DNA from: Myxococcaceae bacterium
GTDB taxonomy: Bacteria; Myxococcota_A; Polyangia; Polyangiales; Ga0077539
Length of the DNA: 41,436 nt
Assembly: GCA_004297725.1 (NCBI GenBank)
Contig: SCUS01000127.1
Location: forward strand, 1 to 41,436
Direction: 5' to 3'
Shown here piece after piece: positions 7,339 through 15,232 of the stretch. Numbering within the stretch: the first letter of the stretch is position 1; the number at the start of each line of letters is the position of its first letter. The translations under genes and the position numbers were made by a program. The notes under the pieces are model-generated. The model saw nothing but the letters and a program-made list of their open reading frames with translations, was not told the DNA's origin and made no database searches.

Positions 7339-8768
7339 AGACCCCAGCCCCGCTCTCCACGCTCTCCCTCGCGCTCGTGGCCTGCGCCCAGGGGACCTCC
7401 GTCATCCCCGTCGACCCGCAGGACTCGGGGAACGGTGGGGTCACGAGAATGGACGCTCCATCGCGCGTCGACACGATCGCCGACACCGACCTCGGCGCGA
7501 GGGACATCCCTCCGTCGCAGGACCTCGTCGTCGCGGCCGATGCGAGAGACGCCGCCGTGGCGATGGACCTCGGCACCCCCGTCGACCTCGGCGCTCCAGC
7601 GGACCTCGGCACCCCGGTGGACCTCGGCGCTCCAGCGGACGTCGGCACGCCAGCGGACCTCGGCGCGTGCGGCCAGGCGGGCCTTCGGTGCTGCGCGAGC
7701 GAGGCCTGTCAGGCGCCGCTGATCTGCGAGTCCGCGCGCTGCGTCGCGCCGCCCCCCTGCGGAGCGAGCGGCCAGGCCTGCTGCGGGACGGCCTGCGCCG
7801 CGGGGAGCGCCTGCGTCGCCGGGCGCTGCGACGCCTGCGGCGCGAGCGGGCAGCCCTGCTGCGGGGCGATCTGCGGGGCGGGCGCGGTGTGCGTGAGCGC
7901 TCGCTGCGCGGCGGACCTCGACGGCGACCGCTCGCCCTCGGGCACCGACTGCGACGACCGCGACCCGGGCCGCTACCCGGGGGCGCGCGAGCGCTGCAAC
8001 GGCCGGGACGACGACTGCGACGCCGACTCGGACGAGGGCGCGTGCGGGATCTGGCTGCTGCCCACGGGAGCGGCGACGTGGAGCGCGTGGCCGCTGGACG
8101 CCGCGCGGGACGCCAACCCCACGCAGCGCACCCTCAACGCGCCGCTGAGCCCCGTGCGCGCGGCCTTCGACATCGAGAGCCAGGGCATCGCCTACGTGAT
8201 CACCGACGCCACCTGGCACCTCCTCGACCTGGGCACCCACACCTGGACCTCGTCGGGCGCCCTCTCCACGCTCTTCCCCGAGACCCGCGGCCGAACGATC
8301 GTGACGGCCTACACCGTTCCCGCCGCGCACGGCAGCCCAGGCGGAACCACCGAGGGCGTGACCTTCCTCGCCCGCGAGGGTGTGATCCAATACGGCTACG
8401 ACCTTGGCTCCCGCGCGTTCACGTTCACCCGCACCGACCCGGCGCCGTCGTGGATGGGCAGCGCGGCGCCCTCCTACGCCTCGCTCCGCTTCGGCTGGCT
8501 GGACACCCAGAACGCCGACGGCTGGGTGACCGCCAGTCCCGCGAGCTTCTGCCCACCGGGGACCACCACCTCGACCCGCGTGGGCCCCTACTACGCCGTG
8601 GTCACCGACTCCTCCGTGCACCTCGGCGACGCGGGCTACTGCTGGGCCTGGATCACCGCGATGCCCCGCGCGAGCTTCGCCCCCTTCGCGCTCCCCTCGG
8701 CGCCGCCGCTGTCCCGCGCCGGAGCGATGTTCTACCGCGGCGGCCTCTGGGTCATCGCCACGGAGTGA
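7335..8768 (+). CDS. Lipoprotein with Cys-rich repeats and MopE-like metal-binding module
   Basis: A 477-residue lipoprotein. The signal ends in LVAC (C17). Residues 78-113 are hexapeptide repeats, and residues 112-191 hold three Cys-rich repeats of the form CG-x-SG-x2-CC-x3-C. Residues 194-236 form an acidic Asp/Cys module (DLDGD, DCDDRD, DDDCDADSDEG) of the putative metal-binding MopE type common in myxobacterial surface proteins. The remaining 240 residues look beta-rich, possibly a propeller, with no catalytic motif I recognise. The ATG overlaps the preceding stop (ATGA), indicating translational coupling with the esterase. The 3' end overlaps the convergent amidotransferase gene by 37 bases. 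Function unknown; an adhesin or sensor-like surface protein is plausible. Confidence 0.75.
   Translation: MKTPAPLSTLSLALVACAQGTSVIPVDPQDSGNGGVTRMDAPSRVDTIADTDLGARDIPPSQDLVVAADARDAAVAMDLGTPVDLGAPADLGTPVDLGAPADVGTPADLGACGQAGLRCCASEACQAPLICESARCVAPPPCGASGQACCGTACAAGSACVAGRCDACGASGQPCCGAICGAGAVCVSARCAADLDGDRSPSGTDCDDRDPGRYPGARERCNGRDDDCDADSDEGACGIWLLPTGAATWSAWPLDAARDANPTQRTLNAPLSPVRAAFDIESQGIAYVITDATWHLLDLGTHTWTSSGALSTLFPETRGRTIVTAYTVPAAHGSPGGTTEGVTFLAREGVIQYGYDLGSRAFTFTRTDPAPSWMGSAAPSYASLRFGWLDTQNADGWVTASPASFCPPGTTTSTRVGPYYAVVTDSSVHLGDAGYCWAWITAMPRASFAPFALPSAPPLSRAGAMFYRGGLWVIATE
7566..7667 (+). repeat. 18-bp tandem coding repeat (DLGTPV/DLGAPA)
   Basis: Nearly six copies of an 18-base unit starting gacctcggc encode alternating DLGTPV and DLGAPA hexapeptides. 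Two successive 36-base double units differ at only two positions, so the array is recent or kept homogeneous and is prone to slippage. In-frame copy changes would only lengthen or shorten the lipoprotein linker. Confidence 0.85.
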
Positions 8769-9583
8769 GGGAGGCCTCGCGTCGGCGGCCGTCGCGGCGG
8801 CGCTCCGCTGCGTAGCGTGGCGGCGAGTCGGCCCTTGCGAAACACCCACAGCGTCCCGGGCTCGCCGTGGGTCCACACCTCGTCGACGGTGAGCGGCGCG
8901 GTGGCCACGACGGCGACGCGGTCGCGCGGCGTGGTGACGGCGCCGAAGTCGACGCTCACGTCGTGGTCCTTGAGGGTGGCCTTGCCGAAGGGGGCGCGGC
9001 GCTCGATGAAGCAGAGCTTCGTGTCGCAGCGGGCGAAGAGCACGTCGCCGTTGGCCAGGATGAAGTTGAAGGTCCCGCGTCGGCCGATCTCCGCGGCCAC
9101 GCGGGCGACGTAGGACCACAGCGCCGACGGGTCCTCGGGCGCCGTGGGGAAGCGCCTCGCCACGCGGTTCATCAGGGTGCAGAACGCCCGCTCGCTGTCG
9201 GTCTCCCCGATGGGGACGAAGCGCCCGCTCTTCACCCTCGGCACGCCCTTCACGGTGCCGTTGTGCGCGAAGACCCAGGCGCGGCCCCACAGCTCGCGCA
9301 CGAAGGGGTGCGTGTTGGCGAGCTTCACCCTCCCCCGCGTCATCTTCCGGATGTGCGAGACCGCCATCATCGTCTTGATCGAGTGGCTGCGCACGAAGCT
9401 CGCGAGGGGGCTCTCCGCGCAGGGCGACGAGTCGACGAAGGCGCGCACCGCCCTGCCCTCGAAGAACGCGAGGCCCCACCCGTCGCCGTGCGGCCCGGTG
9501 CGCCCTCCCCGCTGCGAGAAGCCCGTGAACGAAAACAGGATGTCCGTGGGGGTGTTGCAGTCCATCCCGAGGAGCTCACACAC
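8732..9583 (-). CDS. Class II glutamine amidotransferase (YafJ-like)
   Basis: A 283-residue Ntn-type class II glutaminase domain protein. C2 directly after the initiator would be the processed N-terminal nucleophile. Family motifs follow in order: GPHGDGWG (30-37), SHIRKMTRG (76-84), NTHPF (90-94), FAHNGT (105-110) and GETDSE (126-131). There is no fused synthetase or transferase domain, as in the YafJ group, whose acceptor is unknown. GTG start supported by GGGGAGA seven bases upstream. The 3' end overlaps the convergent lipoprotein gene by 37 bases. The amidohydrolase gene ends 15 bases upstream on the same strand, so the two are probably co-transcribed. Confidence 0.88.
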   Translation of the reverse strand: MCELLGMDCNTPTDILFSFTGFSQRGGRTGPHGDGWGLAFFEGRAVRAFVDSSPCAESPLASFVRSHSIKTMMAVSHIRKMTRGRVKLANTHPFVRELWGRAWVFAHNGTVKGVPRVKSGRFVPIGETDSERAFCTLMNRVARRFPTAPEDPSALWSYVARVAAEIGRRGTFNFILANGDVLFARCDTKLCFIERRAPFGKATLKDHDVSVDFGAVTTPRDRVAVVATAPLTVDEVWTHGEPGTLWVFRKGRLAATLRSGAPPRRPPTRGLPHSVAMTQRPPR

Positions 9584-9598
9584 GGCGGCGTCTCCCCC

Positions 9599-10942
9599 TC
9601 AGTCCGTGACGCCCGCGCGCGCTCTCACCGAGACGGCCTCGGCCCTCGCCCGGGCGCACACCTCGGCCTCGTCCAGCGTCGTGAGCCGCCCCTCGTGCAG
9701 CAGCACCCGCCCGTCGACCACCACGTGCCTCACGTCGCGCGACTGCGCCGCGTAGACGATGCGCGCCGAGGGCTCGCCCCAGGGCCCCACGTGCGTCGTC
9801 GACAGGTCGATCACGGTCACGTCCGCGCGCTTGCCGACCTCGAGCGATCCCACCTCGTCGGCGAGACCCAGCGCGGTCGCTCCGTCGATGGTCGCCATGC
9901 GCAGCACCCGCCGCGCCGGCAGCGCCTGCGTGTCGCCGAAGCGCTTGGCCAGCAGCGACGCGAGGCGCATCTCCAGCAGCGCGTCGAGGTTGTTGTTGCA
10001 GGCCGCGCCGTCCGCGCCGATGCCCACCACGATGCCCGCGCGCTGCATGCGCTCGACCCTCGCCACGCCCGACCCGAGCTTCAGGTTGGCGCTCGGGCAG
10101 TGGGCCACGCGCGTCTGGTCGCGCCCCAGCATGCGCCGCTGCTTCGGGGTGAGCTGCACCCCGTGGGCGACGACCACGTCCGGCCCCGCGAAGCCCCACG
10201 CGTGGAGCGCGTCGACGTCGTCCATGCCGAGCACCGAGCGCACCGCGTCGCGCTCTCCCGGGTGCTCCGAGGCGTGGGTGTGCATCCACGCGCCCCGCTC
10301 CCTGGCCCGCTCCACGCAGCCGCGGAAGAGCGCCTCGGTGCACGAGAGGATGAAGCGCGGCGAGTACGCGTAGCGCAGCCGCCCCCCTTCGGCGCCGTGC
10401 CACCGGGCGCAGAGCGCGTCGCTCTCCGCGAGGCTCTCCCCGGTGGTCTCCCGCAGCGTCCGCGGAACGCTCTCCCCGGCGTCCATCATGGTCTTGCCCG
10501 AGACCGCGCGGAGCCCGGAGTCGCGCAGCGCCTCGAAGACCGCGTCGTGGTGGCGCACGGTGCCCATGTCCAGCACCGTGGTGGTGCCGCCCTTGATGAG
10601 CTCCGCGATGCCGAGGTCGGCGCTGGCGCGCAGCGAGCGGGGGTCGTGCGCCCCTTCGAGGGGCCAGATGCGCTCCTTCAGCCAGGTGAGCAGCGGGAGG
10701 TCGTCGCCCATGCCCCGGAAGAGCGTCTGGCAGAGGTGCACGTGCGCCTGCACGAAGCCGGGGATCACCGCGCACCCGGCCACGTCGAGCACGCGCAGCG
10801 ACCGGCCCGAGCGGGTCGCCTTCGCCTCGGCGTCGGCGCCGAGCGCGGCGATGCGTCCGTCGGTGATCCAGAGAGAGCCCGAGGTGACTCGGTCGTCGGG
10901 GTCGCAGGTGACGAGGGTTCCGCCGCGGAGGAGCAGGTCCAT
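9599..10942 (-). CDS. Amidohydrolase, MTA/SAH or 5'-deoxyadenosine deaminase type
   Basis: A 447-residue metal-dependent amidohydrolase of the SsnA/AtzA/MtaD group, which deaminates adenosyl compounds such as S-adenosylhomocysteine, methylthioadenosine or 5'-deoxyadenosine. Metal ligands are H67 and H69 (QAHVHL), H223 (HTHASEH), H260 (VVAHG) and D311 (GIGADGAACNNN). The segments FRGMGDDLPLLTWL (75-88) and HCPSANLKLGSG (281-292) match the MTA/SAH deaminase subgroup. The ATG at 10942 begins the typical N-terminal strand (MDLLLRGGTLV); the frame is open further upstream without homology. It lies 15 bases before the amidotransferase gene. A purine-salvage or SAM by-product role is inferred. Related herbicide or guanine deaminases remain possible. 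Confidence 0.85.
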   Translation of the reverse strand: MDLLLRGGTLVTCDPDDRVTSGSLWITDGRIAALGADAEAKATRSGRSLRVLDVAGCAVIPGFVQAHVHLCQTLFRGMGDDLPLLTWLKERIWPLEGAHDPRSLRASADLGIAELIKGGTTTVLDMGTVRHHDAVFEALRDSGLRAVSGKTMMDAGESVPRTLRETTGESLAESDALCARWHGAEGGRLRYAYSPRFILSCTEALFRGCVERARERGAWMHTHASEHPGERDAVRSVLGMDDVDALHAWGFAGPDVVVAHGVQLTPKQRRMLGRDQTRVAHCPSANLKLGSGVARVERMQRAGIVVGIGADGAACNNNLDALLEMRLASLLAKRFGDTQALPARRVLRMATIDGATALGLADEVGSLEVGKRADVTVIDLSTTHVGPWGEPSARIVYAAQSRDVRHVVVDGRVLLHEGRLTTLDEAEVCARARAEAVSVRARAGVTD

Positions 10943-11019
10943 GAGATCGGGCCGGAGGATGCCCGTGGTGACCGTCACAGGGCAACGGCCTCGCGTGGAC
11001 GGACGTGCAGCGGCTGCGG

Positions 11020-11025
11020 TAGAAG
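11020..11025 (+). promoter_or_regulatory. -10-like TAGAAG, leaderless type
   Basis: TAGAAG (next base T) ends seven bases before the ATG at 11033. No Shine-Dalgarno site is present. It lies in the 90-base divergent gap between the amidohydrolase and the lipoprotein gene. Confidence 0.35.
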
Positions 11026-11032
11026 TCGTGGC

Positions 11033-12838
11033 ATGCGCGCTTTGCTTTGTGTTCTTTCGCTGTCCGCAGTCGCCTCCGTCGCAGCCTGCTCGGCCGAAGA
11101 TCAGCGCTTCACCGTCATCGTGCGCGACGGCGGCGCCGGGCCCTCCCGCGACGCAGGCACCGTCGGCCCCTGCGACCAGGGCCGCGTCTACTGCAACGGC
11201 AACGAGCGCTACACCTGCGACGCCGCCGGCCAGATCGTCGACCGCCAGGCCTGCGTGGCGCCGAGCGGATCGTGCGTCCCCAACGTCGGCTGCCGCCTCT
11301 GCGCCCCGTCGACCTCGCGGTGCAACCCGGCCTCTCCGCAGCAGATCCAGACCTGCAGCGCCGACGGCTCGCGCTGGGTCGACGGCGCCTCGTGCAACCT
11401 CTCCAACGGCGAGAGCTGCAACTCCGGCGTCTGCGTCGACCGCTGCTCCGCGAGCTCCACGGGCCGCTCGTACCTGGGCTGCGACTACTGGCCGACGATC
11501 ACCCCCAACACCGCGCTCGACCCGCAGTTCTCCTTCGCCGTCGTGCTCTCCAACCCGCAGGGCTACGCGGTGCACGCCACCATCACCGGCGGCACCCTGG
11601 GCACCCCCCGGGAGCTCGACCTCGCCCCCGGCGCCATCGAGACCGTGACCCTCCCGTGGGTGTCCGAGCTGGTGCAGCTCAACCCCGCCAACCGCGGCTG
11701 CCGCGCCGACGGCAGCCCCTGCCCCGACGCCTCCGCGCGCCCGGCCAGCTCGGTCATCCGCCGCGGCGGCGCCTACCACGTGCGCAGCAACGGGCCCATC
11801 GCGGCGTACCAGTTCAACCCGCTGACCTTCGAGCGCAGCGGGGGCTACTTCTCCTTCACCAACGACGCCTCGCTGCTGCTGCCGCAGGGCGTGCTGCGCC
11901 AGCGCTACCTGGTCTCCACCTGGCCCAACGTCTTCAACGCCCTCACCCGCCAGACCGTCGGGGGCTTCGTCACCGTCACGGCGGTCACCGGCGAGAGCAC
12001 CGAGGTCACCGTGCGCCCCACCTCCAACGTCGCCGCCGGCGCCGGAATCCCGGCCATCCGCTCGGGCGAGTCGAGGACCTTCACCCTCAACGCCGGCGAC
12101 GTGCTCGAGCTCATCGGCGACGGCATGGGCGACCTCACCGGCACCTCCATCGAGACCAACCAGCCGGTGGCCGTCTTCGTGGGCCACGACTGCGCCACGG
12201 TGCCCGCCGGCCGCGTCGCCTGCGACCACCTGGAGGAGCAGCTCCTCCCCAACGAGACCTGGGGGCGCGACTACATCGTCTCCGCGCTGCGCGACCGCGG
12301 CCCCGGCGTCCCGGCGGTGGTGCGCATCCTGTCGCAGTCCAACGACAACGAGCTCACCTTCGACCCGCCGAGCGCCCACGCCCCGGTGACCCTGTCCGCG
12401 GGGCAGCTCATCGAGTTCCAGACCAACGCGAACTTCCGGGTGATCGGCACGCAGGCGCTGCTCGTCTCGCAGTTCATGCTGGGCCAGGGGCCCGCCGGCA
12501 GCGGGCTCACCTCGGGCGACCCCGCGATGGTCTTCGAGGTGCCGGTGCAGCAGTACCGCACCAGCTACGACTTCTACGTGCCGCAGACCTACCCCAACAA
12601 CTTCGTCAACGTGGTCGCCCCCGCGGGCACCGAGCTCATCATGGACGACATGCCCCTGCGCGGGTCGATGTCCACCGTCGGCACCATGAACATCTTCACC
12701 CTCCCCATCACCAGCGGGCCGCACCGGCTGCGCTCCTCCGGGGCCCAGCCCATCGGGGTGAAGGTCTACGGCGTCGCCCGGTACACCTCGTACATGTATC
12801 CCGGCGGCCTCGACCTCCAGCTCATCACCCCCGGCTGA
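11033..12838 (+). CDS. IgGFc-binding-domain-like lipoprotein
   Basis: A 601-residue lipoprotein with a clean signal peptide and lipobox VAAC (C19). Residues 40-145 contain about 15 Cys in EGF-like spacing. From about 150 the sequence is beta-rich with segments typical of the IgGFc-binding N-terminal domain found in myxobacterial and animal FCGBP-like surface proteins: YHVRSNGPIAAYQFNPL, a SYDFYVPQTYPNNFVNV-type strand, and repeated statements of the VAVFVGHDC type. The family is mainly defined by sequence; a role in adhesion or prey/matrix binding is inferred. It stands alone on the plus strand, 42 bases before the membrane glycosyltransferase gene. Confidence 0.7.
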   Translation: MRALLCVLSLSAVASVAACSAEDQRFTVIVRDGGAGPSRDAGTVGPCDQGRVYCNGNERYTCDAAGQIVDRQACVAPSGSCVPNVGCRLCAPSTSRCNPASPQQIQTCSADGSRWVDGASCNLSNGESCNSGVCVDRCSASSTGRSYLGCDYWPTITPNTALDPQFSFAVVLSNPQGYAVHATITGGTLGTPRELDLAPGAIETVTLPWVSELVQLNPANRGCRADGSPCPDASARPASSVIRRGGAYHVRSNGPIAAYQFNPLTFERSGGYFSFTNDASLLLPQGVLRQRYLVSTWPNVFNALTRQTVGGFVTVTAVTGESTEVTVRPTSNVAAGAGIPAIRSGESRTFTLNAGDVLELIGDGMGDLTGTSIETNQPVAVFVGHDCATVPAGRVACDHLEEQLLPNETWGRDYIVSALRDRGPGVPAVVRILSQSNDNELTFDPPSAHAPVTLSAGQLIEFQTNANFRVIGTQALLVSQFMLGQGPAGSGLTSGDPAMVFEVPVQQYRTSYDFYVPQTYPNNFVNVVAPAGTELIMDDMPLRGSMSTVGTMNIFTLPITSGPHRLRSSGAQPIGVKVYGVARYTSYMYPGGLDLQLITPG

Positions 12839-12880
12839 TCCTTCATCCCCTCGACTCCCCCCTCCGACCTCTCAACACCG

Positions 12881-14566
12881 ATGAACACCGCTGCTGAAGA
12901 CCCCCGCGCCCGCCGACGCGAGCGCCTCCTCGGGTGGGGGCCGACGCTCCTCGCGCTCGCCGTCTCCGTCGTGGTCACGCTCCGCGCCCACGCGCACTTC
13001 CTGCTCCCCTACGCCACGCCGGTGAGCAACGACGAGGGCTACATCTCCGCGCTCGGCCTGCGCATGATCCGCGGGCACTGGCTCCCCTACGTCGACGGCG
13101 TCTCGCAGCGGGGGCCCATCACCTACTGGCTCGCCGCGCTCGCGATGCGCCTCGGCGGCATGTGGAGCTGGATCCCCATTCGCGTCCTCGCCCTCCTCTG
13201 CGCCCTCGCCACGCTGGCGCTGGTGTTCCTGCTGGCGCTGGAGCTCTTCTCCCCCGCGGCGGCCGCCATCGCGGTGCTGGTCTCGACCTACTTCTTCACC
13301 TACGAGCTCAACCCCTGGGACGGCATCGGCTACAACGGCGAGGTCGTCGCGATGATCTTCGCGCTCGCCTCGTGGCTGCTCGTGGCCCGCGCGATGCGCC
13401 CCGCCGACGACCCCCGCGGGACGGTGCGCCGCCGCGACGCGCACATCCTCGTCGCGGGCGTGCTCGCCGCCTGCGCGGGCCTGAGCAAGCAGATGGCCCT
13501 CGTCCACGCGCTCCCGCTCGCGGCGTGGATCGTCCTCGGCAACAACGACCCCGGCTCCACCCGGGAGTCGCGCGCCCGCACGCTGATCCGCTTCGCCCTC
13601 GGCTCGGCCATCCCCTTCGTGGTGGTGGTGGTGATCTACGCCGCCTCCGGGCACCTCAAGGAGTTCTTCTATTACTTCCAACGGTATGGCCGGGAGATCT
13701 TCATGGCTCCGGTCAACTACACCTCCTACCGCGACAAGCTGAGGGAGCAGCTCGACAAGTACCTCTTCGGCATCGTGGTGGTGGGCTCGCTCGGGTGGCT
13801 GCTCGCGGCCCGCGTGCTGCGCCGGGTGACCGACCACGAGGGCCCTCGCTGGACCGGGCTCCGCTCCCAGGGCGGCGCGCTGGCGGCGTTTCTCCAGCTC
13901 GTCGGGAGCGTGATCGGCGCGTCGTTCACCGGGCGCTTCTTCCCGCACTACCTGGTCGAGGTGTTCTCCGTGGCGGCGGTGGTGGCTGGAGGGGCCCTCG
14001 CGGCCTCCGTCGCCCCGTCGCGCGCCACGCTGCGCGGCCGCTTCGTCGGCACCCTCACCCTGGTGCTCGGCGCCTCGGCGCTGCTGGTCGTCTGCGCCTC
14101 GAACCTCAGCCGCAACGTGCGCCTGCGCCGAGAGACCGACCGCTGGTACCAGAACCCCCACACCGACCCGATCGTCCGCTACGTGCTGGAGCGCACCGAC
14201 CCGGGGGAGCGCATCTTCGTCTGGGGCTTCCGCGCGGAGACCTACGTCTCGTCGCAGCGGATGCCCGCCTCGCGCTTCGTCTACACGGTCTACCCCGCCG
14301 GGGTGGTGCCGTGGTTCCAGGCGACGCGCGACGAGGAGGAGCGCCGGGTGGTGCCGGGCAGCCGGGAGCAGCTCCTGGCCGACCTCGAGCGAGAGCGCCC
14401 CGAGCTCATCATCGACGCCGGCCGCACCATGAGCGGGAGGTACATGTACAACTACCCCCAGCTCCGCGCGTACCTCGACCGCGGGTACTGCTTCATGCGC
14501 TACGTCGACGGCGAGCCCGTGTACCGCCGACGCCACGGAGACATCTGCCCCCCGGCCGACTATTGA
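12881..14566 (+). CDS. GT39-like (GT-C fold) membrane glycosyltransferase
   Basis: A 561-residue polytopic membrane protein with about 10-11 hydrophobic spans. The first external loop carries the acidic pair D51-E52 (SNDEGY) followed by GVSQRGPITYW, the layout of ArnT/PMT-like GT-C enzymes that move sugars from polyprenyl-phosphate carriers to periplasmic acceptors. After the last span (about 410) comes a soluble C-terminal domain of about 140 residues. The ATG follows 42 bases after the lipoprotein stop, with no Shine-Dalgarno site, so the two may be co-transcribed. Donor and acceptor cannot be read from sequence. It is one of four such proteins in the window. Confidence 0.75.
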   Translation: MNTAAEDPRARRRERLLGWGPTLLALAVSVVVTLRAHAHFLLPYATPVSNDEGYISALGLRMIRGHWLPYVDGVSQRGPITYWLAALAMRLGGMWSWIPIRVLALLCALATLALVFLLALELFSPAAAAIAVLVSTYFFTYELNPWDGIGYNGEVVAMIFALASWLLVARAMRPADDPRGTVRRRDAHILVAGVLAACAGLSKQMALVHALPLAAWIVLGNNDPGSTRESRARTLIRFALGSAIPFVVVVVIYAASGHLKEFFYYFQRYGREIFMAPVNYTSYRDKLREQLDKYLFGIVVVGSLGWLLAARVLRRVTDHEGPRWTGLRSQGGALAAFLQLVGSVIGASFTGRFFPHYLVEVFSVAAVVAGGALAASVAPSRATLRGRFVGTLTLVLGASALLVVCASNLSRNVRLRRETDRWYQNPHTDPIVRYVLERTDPGERIFVWGFRAETYVSSQRMPASRFVYTVYPAGVVPWFQATRDEEERRVVPGSREQLLADLERERPELIIDAGRTMSGRYMYNYPQLRAYLDRGYCFMRYVDGEPVYRRRHGDICPPADY

Positions 14567-14601
14567 GCCGAGAACGCAAGCTCCTGGCGCGGTTTCCAGC
14601 C

Positions 14602-14618
14602 GTGACAGGCTATGTCAC
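14602..14618 (+). promoter_or_regulatory. Operator-like dyad upstream of ssb
   Basis: A perfect six-base dyad with five-base spacer, GTGACA-ggcta-TGTCAC, ends nine bases before the ssb -35 box. Its position and symmetry suit a dimeric regulator. It does not match the LexA sites I know from other groups; the regulator is unknown. Confidence 0.45.
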
Positions 14619-14626
14619 ACCACTTG

Positions 14627-14655
14627 TTGACCCCTCCGAGAGCGGCCACTACGGT
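14627..14655 (+). promoter_or_regulatory. Sigma-70-type promoter of ssb
   Basis: TTGACC at 14627-14632 and TACGGT at 14650-14655 are separated by 17 bases. This predicts a 5' leader of roughly 40 bases before the ssb ATG at 14705. The -35 hexamer and spacing equal those of the promoter at 20865. Confidence 0.55.
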
Positions 14656-14704
14656 GAACCGCGACGGGCGCTGCGCCCGCACTCCTGGAGAAACGGGGCA
14701 CAAC

Positions 14705-15232
14705 ATGGCTGAAGGACTCAACAAGGCAATGCTCATCGGCAACCTCGGCGCCGACCCGGAGCTTCGCTTCACCACCAACAACCGGCCGGTGTTGAAGTTC
14801 CGCCTCGCGACGACGGAGTCGTACATGGACCAGAACCAGACCCGCCAGGAGGTCACGCACTGGCACCAGGTGGTCCTCTGGGGCAAGCGGGGCGAGGCGC
14901 TGTCGAAGATCCTCTCCAAGGGCTCGCGGGTCTACGTCGAGGGCCGCATCGAGACGCGCTCCTACGAAGACTCCAACGGGGTGAAGAAGAGCGCGACCGA
15001 CATCGTGGCGTCCAACCTCATCCTGCTGGGCGGCCGCAACGAGGGCGCGGGCGCGCACCCGGGCGGCGGCGCTCCCGCTGTCGGTGGGGGCGCGGCTCGT
15101 CCCGCGATCGGCGGCGGCGCGGCTCGTCCGGCCCCTGCTCCTGGCGGTCGTCCGGTGGCCGACGCCGACGACTTTCCCCCCGACGACTTCGGGGGCGGCG
15201 GCCCGGGTGGCGATGACGACATCCCGTTCTGA
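14705..15232 (+). CDS. ssb: Single-stranded DNA-binding protein
   Basis: A 175-residue SSB that coats single-stranded DNA in replication, repair and recombination. The OB-fold covers about residues 3-108: LNKAMLIGNLGADPELRFT at the N terminus, the WHQVVLWGKRGE strand, and SRVYVEGRIETRSYED. A Gly/Ala/Pro linker with repeated GGGAARPA follows, and then the acidic tip DDIPF at 171-175 that recruits partner proteins. The ATG at 14705 is chosen because the OB-fold begins there; an earlier in-frame ATG adds unrelated residues. It has its own promoter and a dyad upstream. The last 20 bases overlap the polysaccharide deacetylase gene in another frame. Confidence 0.96.
   Translation: MAEGLNKAMLIGNLGADPELRFTTNNRPVLKFRLATTESYMDQNQTRQEVTHWHQVVLWGKRGEALSKILSKGSRVYVEGRIETRSYEDSNGVKKSATDIVASNLILLGGRNEGAGAHPGGGAPAVGGGAARPAIGGGAARPAPAPGGRPVADADDFPPDDFGGGGPGGDDDIPF

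Noticed and set aside
8867..11032. Open plus-strand frame leading into the lipoprotein at 11033
   Set aside because: It is antisense to the amidotransferase and amidohydrolase, has no domain, and the lipoprotein signal peptide begins cleanly at 11033.
14612..14704. Earlier in-frame ATG for ssb
   Set aside because: It lies upstream of the predicted -35 box, and the added 31 residues have no relation to SSB.
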